A stretch of DNA of 64,000 nt from Proteles cristata cristata (GCA_017311185.1 JAESUZ010003506.1:124001-188000); one strand, 5' to 3'; shown: positions 21,066-33,757, numbered from the stretch's first letter. The notes: a model not told the origin generated them from the sequence alone. Numbers and translations are program-made.

Positions 21066-21373
21066 TTTCAGAGATCACCTCAGGCCAGATAAGTAGCCAC
21101 ATTCTTAATGACCACAGCCCTGCCTCTAGGCCCAACAGCTTGAGCCATCTGGCCCCACTAATGAGGACCTGCTATTTTTAGTTTCTCAAGCTGGAAACCA
21201 GGTCAGGATGTCCTGGGGAGGTCTTTCTAGCCTTTAGTAACCAAAGGCTGGATCTGGAAGGAGAGAACCCTAGACTGGGTCTTGATTGAAGAGTATGAAA
21301 GCAGTGAGACAGGTGGCTAGAGTGTGCCAAGTCTGCCTTGGAGCAGCAGCCTTAGCCTAAGTGGGATACTCTT

Positions 21374-21599
21374 TTTTTTTTTTTTTAAATGTTTTTTTTT
21401 TTTTTTTATTTCTAGGAGAAAGAGAGAGACAGCGTGAGCAGGGGAGGGTCAGAGAGAGGGAGTCACAGACTGAAACAGGCTCCAGGCTCTGAGCTGGCAG
21501 TCAGCACAGAGCCCGACGCGGGGCTCGAACCCACGAACCGCGAGATCATGACCTAAGCGAAAGTCGGACGCTTAACCGACTAAGCCACCCAGGCGCCCC
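21374..21599 (-). repeat. Young SINEC element (copy 1 of a close pair)
   Basis: Full-length reversed SINE with a T-rich 3' end and intact CpG-rich head. A perfect duplication, ctaagtgggatactctt, lies at 21357-21373 and again at 21600-21616. Confidence 0.95.
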
Positions 21600-21874
21600 C
21601 TAAGTGGGATACTCTTGACTATGACAGGCCTATGCTTGTTTCTCAACTTTGCATTTGAGATCAAGAAACATGAATTCCAGTCACTGTTTTTGAAACTTAG
21701 GGTGTACCTCAGTCATGGTTCCCTCCTCTGTCTGGGTCTTGTTTGGTCTGTAGGCAAAATAGCCAGTATAGCCCTGGCTATAGATGCTGGCAAGAACTCA
21801 GACTAAGAGTTGAGGAAATACCTAGCAGATGTACTAATTCTTCACCCATGAAGCTTCTTCCCTAAGTTACTTTC

Positions 21875-22091
21875 TTTTTTTTTTTTAATGTTTTATTTAT
21901 TTCTAAGAGAGAGAGAGAGACAGCGTGAGCAGGGGAGGGTCAGAGAGAGAGGAAGTCACAGACTGAAACAGGCTCCAGGCTCTGAGCTGGCAGTCAGCAC
22001 AGAGCCCGACGCGGGGCTCGAACCCACGAACCGCGAGATCATGACCTAAGCGAAAGTCGGACGCTTAACCGACTAAGCCACCCAGGCGCCC
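21875..22091 (-). repeat. Young SINEC element (copy 2 of a close pair)
   Basis: Same orientation and nearly identical to the copy 275 bp before it, including the whole tRNA-like head. A perfect 18-bp duplication, cttccctaagttactttc, lies at 21857-21874 and 22092-22109, so the two inserted independently. Confidence 0.95.
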
Positions 22092-22554
22092 CTTCCCTAA
22101 GTTACTTTCAATGCCCATCAACAACCAGGCCTGACTCCTACCACAGTAGCCATAGGAAAAAAAAAAGGAGTCAGGGGAAGGAAACCTCATTGTGTCAGGC
22201 TGGTCAAAGTCATACTGGGATCACCTTCAACCTTACAGATGCATTTCAGTACTAGGTCAATCCTTTCTCAGAAAACAGGTTTGCAACATTATACAGTTTT
22301 AGCTCCTCAGGAACCCTAGGCAGTGAGGAAAAGTGGATATTAGGACATTAGGAGCAAGGACTTCTTCCTAAACTAGGAAAAGCAAAGTCAGACCACCTAT
22401 ACCTGCTACCTGCCAGAGGAAGCAACCTGGAATGCTGACCCCAAGAGAGTGCCTTATTCCATTTTGTGCTCAGGACCATTTCACCTGCTTTGTTGAAGAG
22501 GATGGGTCAGGAACTAGACTATGTAGCTCAAGTTCAGATTTCTTCTTGCCATTC

Positions 22555-22690
22555 TACATTGTGGCCAAAGTTCTTCCAAGTCTCAGTTTTTTTATCTGTA
22601 AAATGGGCTTAACTGTAAATCTCAGGATTATTGAGTACAAGAATCCATCATGGCAAAGGATGTGAAATGTGCCTCATAAAATGTTGGACA
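22555..22690 (+). repeat. MIR fragment
   Basis: 'caagtctcagtttttttatctgtaaaatgggctta' is the MIR core in sense. Confidence 0.65.
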
Positions 22691-22804
22691 TGTTTAGCTG
22701 CTGTTTGAATTTTTAAGAGTTCATCCAGGTCATTATTGCAGGTAGTTTAGAGGTAATTCAGGAGCTTGTTTTCATTTTATTTCCCACTCCTTTCTCCTAT
22801 CCTT

Positions 22805-22935
22805 CCTTTAAGGCCAGTATTGTCTCCATTTTACAGATGGGGATACTGAAGCACAGAGAAGGGAGGGACCAGCCTGAGGATATAAGATTAGGCAGTGGTG
22901 GATCCATGCCTTCAGGCGCTGTTTAGTGCTCTTTC
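22805..22935 (-). repeat. MIR fragment
   Basis: 'tccattttacagatggggatactgaagcacagag' is MIR in reverse. Confidence 0.6.
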
Positions 22936-22939
22936 TATA

Positions 22940-24000
22940 CTTCCAAGATACCAATGAGAAATCTTCTGCTAAAGGAAGCTGCCCATGGCAGCTTAAGTTA
23001 ATGTAATTTAAAAATTTAGGTTTGTTTCTGATTTAGAACAAGGTAGGGGGGTATCTGGGGCCTGGTCTTCCCCAGAAGAGTCCTGTGTGCCCGTGAGAGG
23101 CACATCCACTGAACTTTCATCCCTTCTACAGCAGCTTATGTCCTACTGGTATCCTACATGTTGGAAGCAGTGAAGCGTTGGAGAAGATGCTAAGCTGTTG
23201 TGATAGGGAATTGTGCTGCCCATTTAAGCTACTTCAGAAGGGTCCCTGAAGGCACTTGATCCACCCCCACCTCCTCGTAGCTTCCTGGGTAGAGAGGTTT
23301 GTGTGGCTGACCTGCATATGGGTATAGGTAGAAAGGTATCTAAGAATGTAATGTTTGAGGGCTTTAATCTGTAGAGTATTTTGCCAACTCTTGAAGGATA
23401 AGATAGTGGAAATCTAAGAACCAAAGCTGGGAGAGTCCCTTGAGACCATCTTGGCCGATTCTCACCTGGCCTTGATGTGGACATTAAATTTCAGCTGGGC
23501 TGACTTTCTCACTTACTGTGCTCTTTCTTGTATGTCACAGACTTTTGAGCTGGGCCAAATTTCCTGGAGGCTTTCTACTTTGTATATTTTTGTCTTTCTA
23601 AACCTAGGAGAAATACATTGAAACTGAGTTGTGAGAGGAAGGTGATGAAATAATCTGTGGAGGTCATGTCTTGGGTGCTAGGCATTTGAGAAGGTGGCCT
23701 TTTGTGTCTTTCTTCAGCTGTCCTGCTGTGAATATGTTAGTTTTCTAACATATATTGGCTGTGAGAGTCTAACTGAAAGTGTTGGTTTTCACTTGTGCTG
23801 CTAAAACCAGTAGGATGACTATGGTACTGTCCTGTCTGGTGTATTAGACAGTTTCTGGGGTGGGGAAACTGGGGGAAAAAGGAGAGAGACACTTTCTGTA
23901 ATTCAAGTTTAAGAGCCCAAAGAGTGGATAGGGAAGAGTTAGCTGCCAAAGCCCTGCTAAGAAGCAGCCACACAGTTTTCCCAGCTCCCTTGACCCTAGA
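22940..24000. other. Intronic DNA, nothing recognised
   Basis: No exon, RNA gene or confident repeat was seen. Reading frames at 23224-23484 and 23737-24003 (minus) look like chance. Confidence 0.4.
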
Positions 24001-24004
24001 CACC

Positions 24005-24250
24005 TCATTTTTAAATTATTTTATTTTTGAATAGGAAATACTTCCACATGGTCAAATTCTAAAAGATATAAGAGGGTGCACAGTGAAAAATCTCCCTCTT
24101 GCCACTCCCTTCCAGCCACTTGGCTGCCTCTGCAGAGGCCACCAATGAGTCCTTCCAGAGAAATGTTCTATGGGTATATGAGCATATATAGATATATTCA
24201 TTTTTCCTTTTCATGGTAATATACCCACTGTTCTATGCCTTGCTATGCTT
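24005..24250 (-). repeat. Old LINE-like fragment
   Basis: 'ggtcaaattctaaaagatataagagg', 'acagtgaaaaatctccctc' and 'cctttccagagaaatgttctatg'-like phrases resemble the reversed 3' part of an old L1 or HAL1. The family is uncertain. Confidence 0.45.
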
Positions 24251-24294
24251 TGAAGGTTCTTTGCATCTTTGGGGCATGAGGATGTGCCATGGAG

Positions 24295-24500
24295 AGGAGA
24301 GGTTAAGATCACTGGTTCTAGAGGAAACTATTTGGGTTTTGGTTCTGGCTGTGTGACCTTCAGCAGCCACTTCAACTCTTCGAACCTTGGTTTCTTTGTT
24401 TTTAAAATGGGGAACAAATAAGTTAGTATATGTAAAAACTTAGATTTGCCCCTGACATATACTAAGCACTCAGTAAATGTTAGCAAATGTTAGCCATTTT
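24295..24500 (+). repeat. MIR SINE
   Basis: 'ggttaagatcactggttctaga', 'ctggctgtgtgacct', 'actaagcactcagtaaatgttagc' span most of the MIR consensus. Confidence 0.8.
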
Positions 24501-24524
24501 TTTTTTATTATTAGAAGAAAAACA

Positions 24525-24730
24525 TTGGACTCTGAGTCAGAAGATCTGGGTTTTCTTCAGGCCTCTGCTCCTGAGATAACTGAGTGACTTCCTTTGTCCA
24601 AGCCTATTTTCTCATTTTTAAAATATAAGGTCTTATTCCCACTTGGCTTATCCTCCAGAGTTGCTAGGAAGATCCAGTGAGCTCATGAATGTGAAATGAA
24701 TGTGAAAGCAACTTAAAAACTGCAATGTGC
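24525..24730 (+). repeat. MIR SINE, second copy in tandem
   Basis: 'ggactctgagtcagaagatctggg', 'tgagtgacttcctttgtccaagcc', 'ttgctaggaagatccagtgagc' is a second sense MIR-type element only about 25 bp after the first. Confidence 0.6.
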
Positions 24731-25644
24731 TAACCACATGGAAGTGGTGGTACTTAGTCTTTTCACAGAACTACTTTGAATGGCTTGAACCCAGTGGCCT
24801 GAACTGTGTGGAGAAGGCAGCACCCTTTCTTCTGGCAGTAGAACCTAAATGCCATCCTTGAACTGGAGTTCTATTTTGGGTAAAGGTAGCCCATGGCAAA
24901 AATTCAAAATAGTCAAGTGTTATCTTTTGACGTTTTTTATCTTACTGCATACCTCTTCTGACCTCCTTGTTTCTGTTTCCTTTGCCTCTGCTCTGTCCCC
25001 TTTAACTACCCTCTGTCTCTTATCAAAACCTGCTTTTAGAAGCAAGGCAGCAGCATCTTTCAAAGGTGACCCCAACTTTCCATTTGAGATAACCTAGTTC
25101 AACTAGCTCAGAGAGGAGCTAGATCTGCCCAAGTTCATACCACAAATCAGTAACTAAGCCAGGCCTGGAATCCCTTCTTCCCATCCCATTGTTTTTACAC
25201 TTTGCTTTTTAGTGTGAATTTGAATATGAGATTCTTTAGCAAAGATGTTTGGTGATGAGAGAGATCTGGAAAGGTCTGTATTTAGCCTTCATAGTGAGGT
25301 GTTCCTAATTTCCAGGGTCAGACTTGTCTGGGGTCCTGAGGGATAGGAGAGGCAGTGCTGGTTGTAGTATTGAAGGGGTGATATCTGTAGAACAGAGGGA
25401 GGAAAGAGCACCAGAAAATATCTAAAACAGTGAGCTCCAAGTGAAGCTCAGGGAGAAAGTCCTGGAAATTCTTTATATATTAAATTGCTAATCTCATCAT
25501 TATTTAATCTAATTTTTGTGTAAATTTTTATAAAACACATAGTACCTTAGTAGTACTTAGATATTCAGGTAGATGTTAATTTTTTAACCAATTGATGATT
25601 TTTAACCAAAAACAATTGACAACCATCTTTCTAAAATGTTGTAG

Positions 25645-25775
25645 GTTGGGTTTCTAATCTTGGCTCTGCTGCTGATGAGCTTTACATGTTAGGTAAGCTC
25701 TTCACTGGAACCTCAGTTTTCTTATCTGTAAACTGTTAGACTGAACTAAGTGTGCTATTTCTTGAGAGCCTCCAA
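25645..25775 (+). repeat. MIR fragment
   Basis: 'taatcttggctctgctgctgatgagc', then 'cctcagttttcttatctgtaaac'. Confidence 0.6.
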
Positions 25776-25779
25776 TCCT

Positions 25780-27720
25780 GATCTTCGCTGAGTATAAGAA
25801 TCCACTGCCAGGATCTTGAAACTGAGACGGAGTCAAGAAGATTATGTTCAAGTTCTGGCACTGTACTGGATGCTTTGTCCCTCAGTCAGTTGCCCTGGGC
25901 CTTCCCTTCTCCACCCCCACCTCCTTCACCCAGCCCAGATAGGCAGAAGCTGTCTTACATAAGCCTGGCTGATGTACTTGAAGTTCTGTTGTTACAAGCA
26001 CAACCACTTTTCCATCAGACACAGATCCAATGCCATCCCTCCTAGGCCCTGAGGGTGGGTCTGATTGTGCTTCTCCTGTGTCCTCTCAGATAACCCAAGT
26101 TTAGATGTTGCATCCCTCTGAAGGGAAGACAACTCCAACTCAGCCAGTTTGTGTCCCCTCTGGCCTGATCCCGTGGCTACTCACAGAGAACCCCTGCCAT
26201 CTGCTCATGCACTATTTACCATGTCTGTTGAGAGCAAAAAATTGTGCTAGACTTTGTTAGGATAAACATGGCCAACCCCTGAACAGGAAACAATGCTGAT
26301 AGGGACAAGGGCTACTCCTTAGTGCCTTGACCAGTCTTTTCTCTCACTGTGAGCCAGCAGGCGGAGGGAAATCAATAAGCCACTAGAAACCATCTACTTT
26401 ATAATGGGCTGTTTAAATGCAGATTTCCTCTTTGAGTTGTAAGGACTCCCCCTGGAGACAATTACATTCTCATTGGAAAGGCTCAAAGCCTTTAAAGGGC
26501 TTTGTCCTGGGTGAGCATGCTTTGTAGACTTAAAAGTGTTTAAATTGATTCAAATATATTTATTTTTTCCTTTCTGTTCTCCAGATTTAGGAGCAGGTCA
26601 AAGTGCTCCTAACTAAATGCTGTTCCTGTTCTCACCACCTTACAGCAGATGGCCACATTTAAAGATGACATTAGAACCATTAGTTCCAACCTATCTCCTT
26701 CTCTGCTCCTCCCCCCACCTACACCCCTCCTTCCCCTACAATATTTTAACACGACATCTGTCAAATGGATAAAAAAATGACTTTCCCTTCTCTCTGCCTT
26801 GCCCACCCACCCTCTGGCTGTGGTGCTGATGAGTTTAGAACTATGCATGTGGGAGGCATGGAGGACAGATTCTTCATTCTCCCTCTCCCCTTTTGTAAAC
26901 CTAGATAAGTCCCACCTCCACTCCTTCTCAGGAAACTCCAAGGCTGGCCTTTAAGTCACAATTCAGGAAAAGTTAAGGATCCTAGGGCTGGTCCCAGTAG
27001 AACCACATGAAGAAATTCACGAATACAGGTGCAGAGCCTTAGATAGGTCTAGGTCACCTCAGGAATTGGGGGCTCTTTGAGCCCCCTGCCTCTCCCCTAG
27101 GCTTGCCCTTACCATCTCTTAAGGTTTGAAGGCAATGCAGAGACTCCAATGGGTGGCTGGAAATTAGTGCCCATAAGAAGTTCATGAAGATGGTCACAGT
27201 ACCCAGGGCAGAAATATTTTGGAAATGGAGCCCAAGGTGATTCAAGAAACAGGTAGGGGTCAGGGTAACCTCCAGTTTGGGATGGTATGCTTCTGAGTCA
27301 ACTCATAGAAACAGCATTGCTGAGTCATTTTTTGTTTGTTTTACTAATAATTTGTCTTTTAGATATTAGAGTCTGACTTGGATACTTGAGGACAGCTCTT
27401 AGAAATTGCTTTTAGACTGGGGATCTCAGGGCTCAATGTCGGGGCAGGGGTGGGAATAGGGATGCAACAGAGCAGGTGCAAATAGCCTCTTAAGGATGGG
27501 AAAATCATCCTGGACAAGCTACTATACTCCCTCAGCCTGCCTGGAATCTAATACAAGAAGGAAAAGTCGGGGACAAAGTTTCAGAAATTCTGGTTTCTTC
27601 CAAATGATCCAGTGCAGTCAGAGGAAATTCTTGTATTTCAAACTCTGGCTCTAGTAAACTTAAGACACTTGGTCTCAATGTGATATATTATTCTGGATCA
27701 CTCTGGCTGCTTTTTAAAAA
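25780..27720. other. Intronic DNA, nothing recognised
   Basis: Mixed-composition DNA without clear exon or repeat signatures. A 110-codon minus frame at 26609-26941 has no domain I can see. Confidence 0.4.
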
Positions 27721-27732
27721 TTCAAGGGTGAG

Positions 27733-27980
27733 GGGTGCCTGGGCAACTTAGTTGTTTGAGTGTCTGACTCTTGATTTTGGCTCAGGTCATGATCCCAAAG
27801 TTGTGGGATCGAGCCCTGTGTCGGGCTCTGCACTGAATGTGGAGCCTGCTTAAGATTATGTCTTGCTCTGACTCTCCCTTCTCCCCTGCTCACATGCTCA
27901 CACTGTCTCTAAAATAAGATAAAAGAAAATAATATTTAAAAGGTAAAGTTTAAAAAAGTAAAAAAAAAAAAAAAAAAAAC
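27733..27980 (+). repeat. Older SINEC element
   Basis: Opens 'ggggtgcctgggcaacttag', passes 'ggctcaggtcatgatccc' and 'gagcctgcttaagatt', and ends in a poly-A of about 20. The head is diverged (TGCCTGGGCAACT for GCCTGGGTGGCT), so it is older than the 13 kb and 21 kb copies. Flanking gggtgag may be a remnant duplication. Confidence 0.85.
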
Positions 27981-27984
27981 TGGG

Positions 27985-29010
27985 GTGAGTCTGAGCAGGT
28001 CTTTGAGAACTAGCCTAATGGGTTAGAGGCCAAAAAGATCCCAAAACAACTTGACAGTAACTCCTAACTCCAATGATTTGGATTTTGAAGCTGATGTTTA
28101 TCAGATTGGGAGGTGCTCTAGGTGGGAGACTTCTCTAGCCAACAGGATCATGACTGGTTGGTGGTCCAGAAACATGTCTTCTCTGTGATCTGTGCAATTT
28201 TTGACCTATTTGGCTGTGTGTTCTCTAAAGGACTTATTTCTTCCAGAAGATCAAACTCTTAGCATCATGAATTTTCAGGCAGTATCTGGGTCTCACTTCA
28301 TTAACTCCTGGGACCATTAGGTTGAGCTAATGGCTGAAGTTTCATATCAGAAGGGTCCATTACTAAGGTTCAGACCAAGCAAGTAAATCCCCTTGCTTCA
28401 TATATATTTGGTTGTTTACCATTATAGCTAAGATAACCTTGTAACTTCTTTGGAAGTACATAAAGGTGTTATCCTTTGTTATTAGTCTATAATGAATGAA
28501 AAAAATCTCCTTCATAACTTAGGAAGCTTATTTGGGTTTCCCAAACTTTTAGAGCCTGGCAGATATGAGTTGGCTTGTGACCAAAGTACATATTGGCTTT
28601 TGGCTCAGGTGATCGATCTTGGTCTTGCTGAGCCTTACCCTCATTTAGGCTGATCTTTCCAAATCAAGTCAGCACAGCTGAGTTTTGTGTTTGTCAGGTG
28701 TGGCTGAAACCATCTGTAGACCTTTCATTTTATTAAAGTGAAAAATGGATGGTACAATGGGACATTGAAGGGGGCCAATGCCCAATGACTCACAAATCAC
28801 ATGAACAAACTAAGAAAAAAATGATCATGTCATAAAAAGATGATATTTGTATACTCCCTTTTAGTACATTTAAAGCCATCATCACTTGAATTCATTAACT
28901 ATTCTGCTCAGAAATGAAATTATTTAGTTATGGGTCATAGCAACATCCAGATTAGAGCTGAAATCAGCCACATGTGAACTATTAAGTCACAGGGAAAAGA
29001 AAAATCAGTT
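27985..29010. other. Intronic DNA, nothing recognised
   Basis: No exon or confident repeat was seen. Confidence 0.4.
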
Positions 29011-29021
29011 CTTGGGTTTTT

Positions 29022-29238
29022 TAAAATACTTTTTAAAAAAATTTATTCATTTTTGAGACAGAGAAAGAGCGTGTGTGGAGGAGGGTAAGAGAGAGAAGGA
29101 TACACAGAATCTAAAGGAGGCTTTAGGCTCTGAGCTGTCAGCACAGAGCCCGATGTGGGGCTCAAGACTATGAATTGTGAGATCATGACCTGAGCTGAAG
29201 TTGGACCTTTAATCAACTGAGTCACAAAAGGGCCCCAA
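29022..29238 (-). repeat. Older SINEC element
   Basis: Reversed SINE: 'ttattcatttttgagacagagaaagag', 'gagctgtcagcacagagccc', 'gagatcatgacctgagctgaag', ending near 'gagtcacaaaagggcccc'. Flanks share ttcttgggttt and ttcttaggatt. Confidence 0.85.
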
Positions 29239-29239
29239 A

Positions 29240-30173
29240 TTCTTAGGATTTAAAAAGTATTCATAGTGGTATTTTTCTTACCTGGCATCTTTTCTCCTTC
29301 CCATCTGTGTATGTCTTCAGCAAAAACCTGCACCCCACCCCAGAAGCCATCTAGACATAAATCCTATCAACAACAGAATGGCCTATAAGCCACCTGGTAC
29401 ATATTATGTAAACAGATTTCTTAGCCCCATAGTGTGTTCTGCAACCTGATAGAGATGCTAATTCTGTTGTTGTGATCTTCCTCAGAACTTGCCTGATTTG
29501 AGGGCCCAGGTTGTAGAGGCTAAAAACAGTATTGTTCTTTATGGATCAAACAGATTTTTTAGATCTACTTTTCACAAGTATGTACTCTGGTTGTTTGGAG
29601 AATAGTACTCTGGTTGACAACTTGAATAAATCCACATTGCTTTATTTTCTTCTTATCCTACTTAGAAATTAGTGAAAGAGGCAAGGGGAAAGGATACAAA
29701 CTGGAGTCATCTGGTGAGGAATTAAGGAACAGGCAAGCCAACATCACACAGCTAGGAAGAGGCAGCCTCGCTCCAGTGTTCTTATACTTACTTAACCAGG
29801 GCTAAGGCCTTTGCTGAATCAGAGGCATGGAGGTAGAACTGCATTTGCCTGCAGGAGGGTCAGTTTGGCTAGAGTGGAAGGTTTCTGCCAGGATCAAGAT
29901 AAGGGTTGGAACCATAGGTGGGGGCTTGATTAAGGAGAGCTTTGAAAGATTGACGGTAGGGAGTTATTAAGGCTTCTTGAGCATGGATAGTGCCACCAGG
30001 AAACAAGTTTTAAGAAATGTATTACTAAGGAGTAGCTTAAGGGGAGAGAGAGAGAGAGAGAGAGAGAGACAAGACAGACACAGACCTGTGGGCAGCAGGA
30101 AGGGCAATTGGGAGGCAACTTGAGGTGATAAGAGCTATACCTAGTGTGGGACACTGGAAATGAAGATAAAGGG

Positions 30174-30208
<35 letters not shown>

Positions 30209-30665
30209 GGAAGAAAACAATAGCAGGGCAAGAAGAGGAATTAGAAATGGGAAAAATTAGGAAGGATAGGAGTGGGGGCATATGATGAGTTTTACATGTT
30301 TTATTGGCTCTGTAGCAGGTCATCCAGTGAAATGTAGAGCAGTAAAGTTGAAAGTATGAGACTGGAAGTGCAAGAGCTGATGACATGAGAAAGATGATTT
30401 CTCTGACTTTTGAATGTGGTAATCAAGGGTCCAAAGTGGAAAACCCATTCCTCAGTTTTCCTAGCCAGTCCAACTAGCCTGGGTCACCAGCAATGCCTAA
30501 ATGACTTATATTCAGGAAGGGACTAGCCAGCTCCAAGTTCTCATTTTCCTGAGTAGAGAGTAGTAAAAGCATCCTATCAAACACAAAGGAAAATGAGAAA
30601 TACATTGTGATAATGAAATTTCTGTCCTTTGAGATGCTGAAATGTTAGCCTCAAATAGAAAGTCA
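29240..30665. other. Intronic DNA with two (GA)n microsatellites
   Basis: GA dinucleotide runs occur at about 30043-30069 and 30174-30206; the serine/leucine frames across them are artefacts. Sequence at 29860-30030 has a faint ancient-repeat look but cannot be named. Confidence 0.6.
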
Positions 30666-30669
30666 GAGC

Positions 30670-30790
30670 TTAAGAGGTTGTCTGTCTGGTTCAAGTCTGT
30701 AACTTGACTGATAAAGAAGCTGAGACAGGTAAAGTACTTGCCCAGGTTCATTCAAGAAGTTACTGGCAGAGCTTCATTCAATAAACCAGT
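30670..30790 (-). repeat. MIR fragment
   Basis: 'gataaagaagctgagacaggtaaagtacttgcccagg' is MIR in reverse. Confidence 0.55.
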
Positions 30791-31574
30791 CTTTGCTGTA
30801 TGCCATGATGCCTCCTAGCTGTTGTTGGAACATCCTGGGTCACAGCTTTCCAGAAGTTGGGATGATTGTTGTCCTTGAACATTTTGGGCAAGATAGTCAG
30901 AATCTATTTACAAGGCTGTATTTAAAAAAAGACTATTCAGGAGAGAGAATAAAATCGTAGCCTATTTTAGATGTACTTAAAAGGAATGAAGGACAGGATT
31001 TTGCTCTTGTCAATGCCTAGCTGTTGAGGGAAGGGACTTTCTGAGAGGATGGGGGCAGACACCAACTGAGAAAACCTAATAGAGGCAAAGATGCCTCATG
31101 TCCCTTCTTTGCATCCTGTGAAGCTTCTCAGAAGGTAGGACCAGGTCAGCTACCTTCATGGCAATTGACACATTTGCTATTCTGCACAACACACTTTAAT
31201 ATTTTAACATTCCCCCCTTCTGTTTCTTGCTATTAAAATTCTAATATTTCTGACAGTCACCCTGGATGATTATATAACTATTTGGGGGTGGTATTGTTCA
31301 GCTAGACAGCAGGAGCAAGAAAAGGAAGACAAATGTTATGGCTCTGGATAACTGAGATCCCAGGGCTTTTTCCTATATTGGCAAGATATGGCATTGGGAA
31401 TACTCCTTATATGACCCAAAATATCTGTTCTCAGACATACATCCTCTCTCACTGAGGGAGATCTTGTGGACAGGCAGGGAGCCCAATATACAGGGTGGCA
31501 TGGGGGTCCATGGGAGAATGAGGCATTAGGAGAGGCAAAGGTGAAGCCTAGACTATGAAGGTCCTTCAGGGTGG

Positions 31575-31748
31575 TGGTTCATCAAGTGTGTCTGTGAACC
31601 AGCAATGTAGGCATTACCTGGGAACTTGTTCGAAATGCAAGTTCTCAAGTCATACTTAAGACCAACTGAATCAGAGAGTCAGACTTGGTGGCCTAGTAGT
31701 CTGTGTTTTAACAAGCCTTCCAGGGGGTTGAGAAGTACTACTCTAGGT
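31575..31748 (+). repeat. MER5A-type DNA transposon fossil
   Basis: 'gtgaaccagcaatgtaggcattacctgggaacttgttcg', 'aactgaatcagag', 'ctgtgttttaacaagccttcc', 'tgagaagtactactc' follow MER5A in order. Confidence 0.8.
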
Positions 31749-31749
31749 C

Positions 31750-32800
31750 ACTCACAGTGTGAGTTGGTATTCGTGGAAGAAGAAACCAGCTGGGAGCCTA
31801 CTCTCTGCCTTCTTTTGGGGGTATTGGCAAAAGCAAAGTTGTAGAGTAAGGCCAAATAATAATTCAACTTTGCTTTACCAACTACTAACTGGGTGACTGT
31901 GGGCTACTTAGTGTCACAGATTATCTTCAGTAAAAATGGGGATGTTAATGCTTACCTTGGAGAGTTATAATGATTAAAATCACAAAGTGCCTTGCCAAAT
32001 GCCTGCCATGTGTTTTCAAGAATTCAAATTTTTCTTATTCCCAATTACTTTCTTCCTCACTTTTTCCCTGCCTTCTTTCCTTCCCCTTGAAAGGGCCCAC
32101 TGGCCACCCACTCCAAGTTAGCTGTAGACACATGTGTCATTGTTGACCAGAGACCAGGCTTAGAAGTCAAACTCTTAGAGGTCAATTCCTGTAAGGTATG
32201 GTGGTAATATTTCTAGGTTAAAAGTCAGCGAACATGGGTATGATAACAGATGTATCTACTTATAGTATCAATGGAAAAGAATATTTGATAATTAGGATTA
32301 TCCTGGGAAATCTAGACAAAAATAAATAGGATCTCATTCCTTTTATAGGAATGATATTATGACTCTTTTCCCTCCCTGTCTTCTCATTCATGTCCAAAAG
32401 TATCTTTGATGTTGAGGTACAGAGCACTGTGTGTCCCACTCACTGACAAGTCTGAGGAAGAGCCAACCTATATTTGGTGCTATACCTGAAATATCTTGGG
32501 GATTAGGAATTATTTTTTTAGAATTCACATCAGCACTGTCCTAAGGCCAAGAGCTATTTGAGAACCTTGTTGGAGTAACCCAGTAAGTACCACCTCCTGA
32601 TTTTATGTTGGACTTGCAAGATGAAGGGGTGGAGATAATTGGGAAATTAAGGTTATTGGTGAGGCAAAGAGTATAAACCAGTTTAAGATATAAAGAATTT
32701 AACCGCTGATATAGCTACTCCCAAATGACCATTTCTTGGCTTTCATCATTTTATAGCTCTTTACCATTTGATAATTTGATAGCTCCTGATAGTTAAAACT
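31750..32800. other. Intronic DNA, nothing recognised
   Basis: No confident repeat or exon was seen. Confidence 0.4.
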
Positions 32801-32803
32801 CTT

Positions 32804-32905
32804 GGCTTTGGCTTTTCCAAGATTACACTCCTTGTATCCTCATTAGGTACTGAAAGCTTCACTTTCATTTGTTTCTCTGGCTCCTCTTCTCTTCCTCACC
32901 TACCA
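32804..32905 (+). repeat. Direct-repeat arm 1 of a mosaic duplication
   Basis: The segment beginning ctttggcttttcc and containing gtttctctggctcctcttct recurs in the same orientation at 33652-33749. It lies upstream of the segment that recurs inverted. Confidence 0.75.
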
Positions 32906-33142
32906 TTCTTGCTGTTTCCCAAGGTTTCTGGTCTTCTTTCTTATCACTTCCTTCCTAGGCAAACTTCCTTGGCTTCCACAATTTCTGAGCCATTGACTCC
33001 AATAACTATCTCTCCTGACATCTCTTGAACTTGAAATCTACATATCCTGATGGACTCCACATATTCAACACATTGAAGAGAAAATTTGTAATTTCTTTTT
33101 TCCCCTCCCAAACCAACATTCCCTCATGTAACTTACTTCATC

Positions 33143-33328
33143 ACACTTTGACTTGAAATACCACTCCCACCCTCAAATCTACTTTGACTTCTTTTTTCTC
33201 AAACTACATTTAAGAGCCTTCAAACAGGACTCCATCCTACCTTTCCAGTTGTCTTTCCTCAACTCCCCCAACTTCCTCTTCCCAGCCCTTTCCAAACTCC
33301 ACTACCTTTGCCATCAAATTCCTCATAG
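33143..33328 (+). repeat. Inverted-repeat arm A
   Basis: About 185 bp recurs as the reverse complement at 33758-33950 with high similarity (roughly 85-90 percent by eye, few small gaps). Both arms translate, in opposite directions, to similar chance peptides around F-x-L-x-L-x-A-F-K-Q, which is how the symmetry was noticed. Confidence 0.85.
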
Positions 33329-33329
33329 T

Positions 33330-33490
33330 TTTATATCTGAGACTTTATGTAGTCTCATTCCTCTGCCTTAAATGCCTTTCCTGCCCCTCTTCAATATGTT
33401 ACAATCCTACCCATTCTTTAAGGCCTATCTTCAGTATTCTACAAAATCAATCTAAAGCCTAATAGCCACATATGTTCCTCCCTTACTCTG
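33330..33490 (+). repeat. L2-like fragment
   Basis: 'tctgccttaaatgcctttcctgcccc' and 'acccattctttaaggcctatcttcag' resemble the L2 3' region in sense. Confidence 0.5.
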
Positions 33491-33514
33491 AAGTCATGTA
33501 CTAGGCCAACATGT

Positions 33515-33625
33515 ACCAAGTACTGTAGTAGGCACTGTACATACATTGCTCAATTTGCCCTCTCTACTACCCTGCCTGTGAGGCAGGTATTATTATCCCC
33601 ATTTTATATATGAAGAAACAGTCCA
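33515..33625 (-). repeat. MIR-like fragment
   Basis: 'ggcactgtacatacattgctcaat', 'tgaggcaggtattattatccccattttatatatgaag' is MIR in reverse. Confidence 0.65.
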
Positions 33626-33651
33626 AAAGTTGTATCTCTTGAAACTGTTCT

Positions 33652-33749
33652 CTTTGGCTTTTGTGATATTGTGCTCCTTGGTATCCTAATTACATGCTGA
33701 AAGTTCCATTTTGGTTTGTTTCTCTGGCTCTTCTTCCTCACCTCCCATA
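33652..33749 (+). repeat. Direct-repeat arm 2 of a mosaic duplication
   Basis: A diverged copy of 32804-32905 in the same orientation, sharing gtttctctggctc and cttcctcacct. It runs directly into the inverted arm. Confidence 0.75.
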
Positions 33750-33757
33750 GGTAAAAC

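Noticed and set aside
21374..22091. Regularly repeated near-identical units as a CRISPR-like or tandem array
   Set aside because: They are two independent SINE insertions, each with its own target-site duplication.
30037..30231. Leu/Ser-rich frames through GA repeats
   Set aside because: Pure microsatellite translation, present in several overlapping frames.
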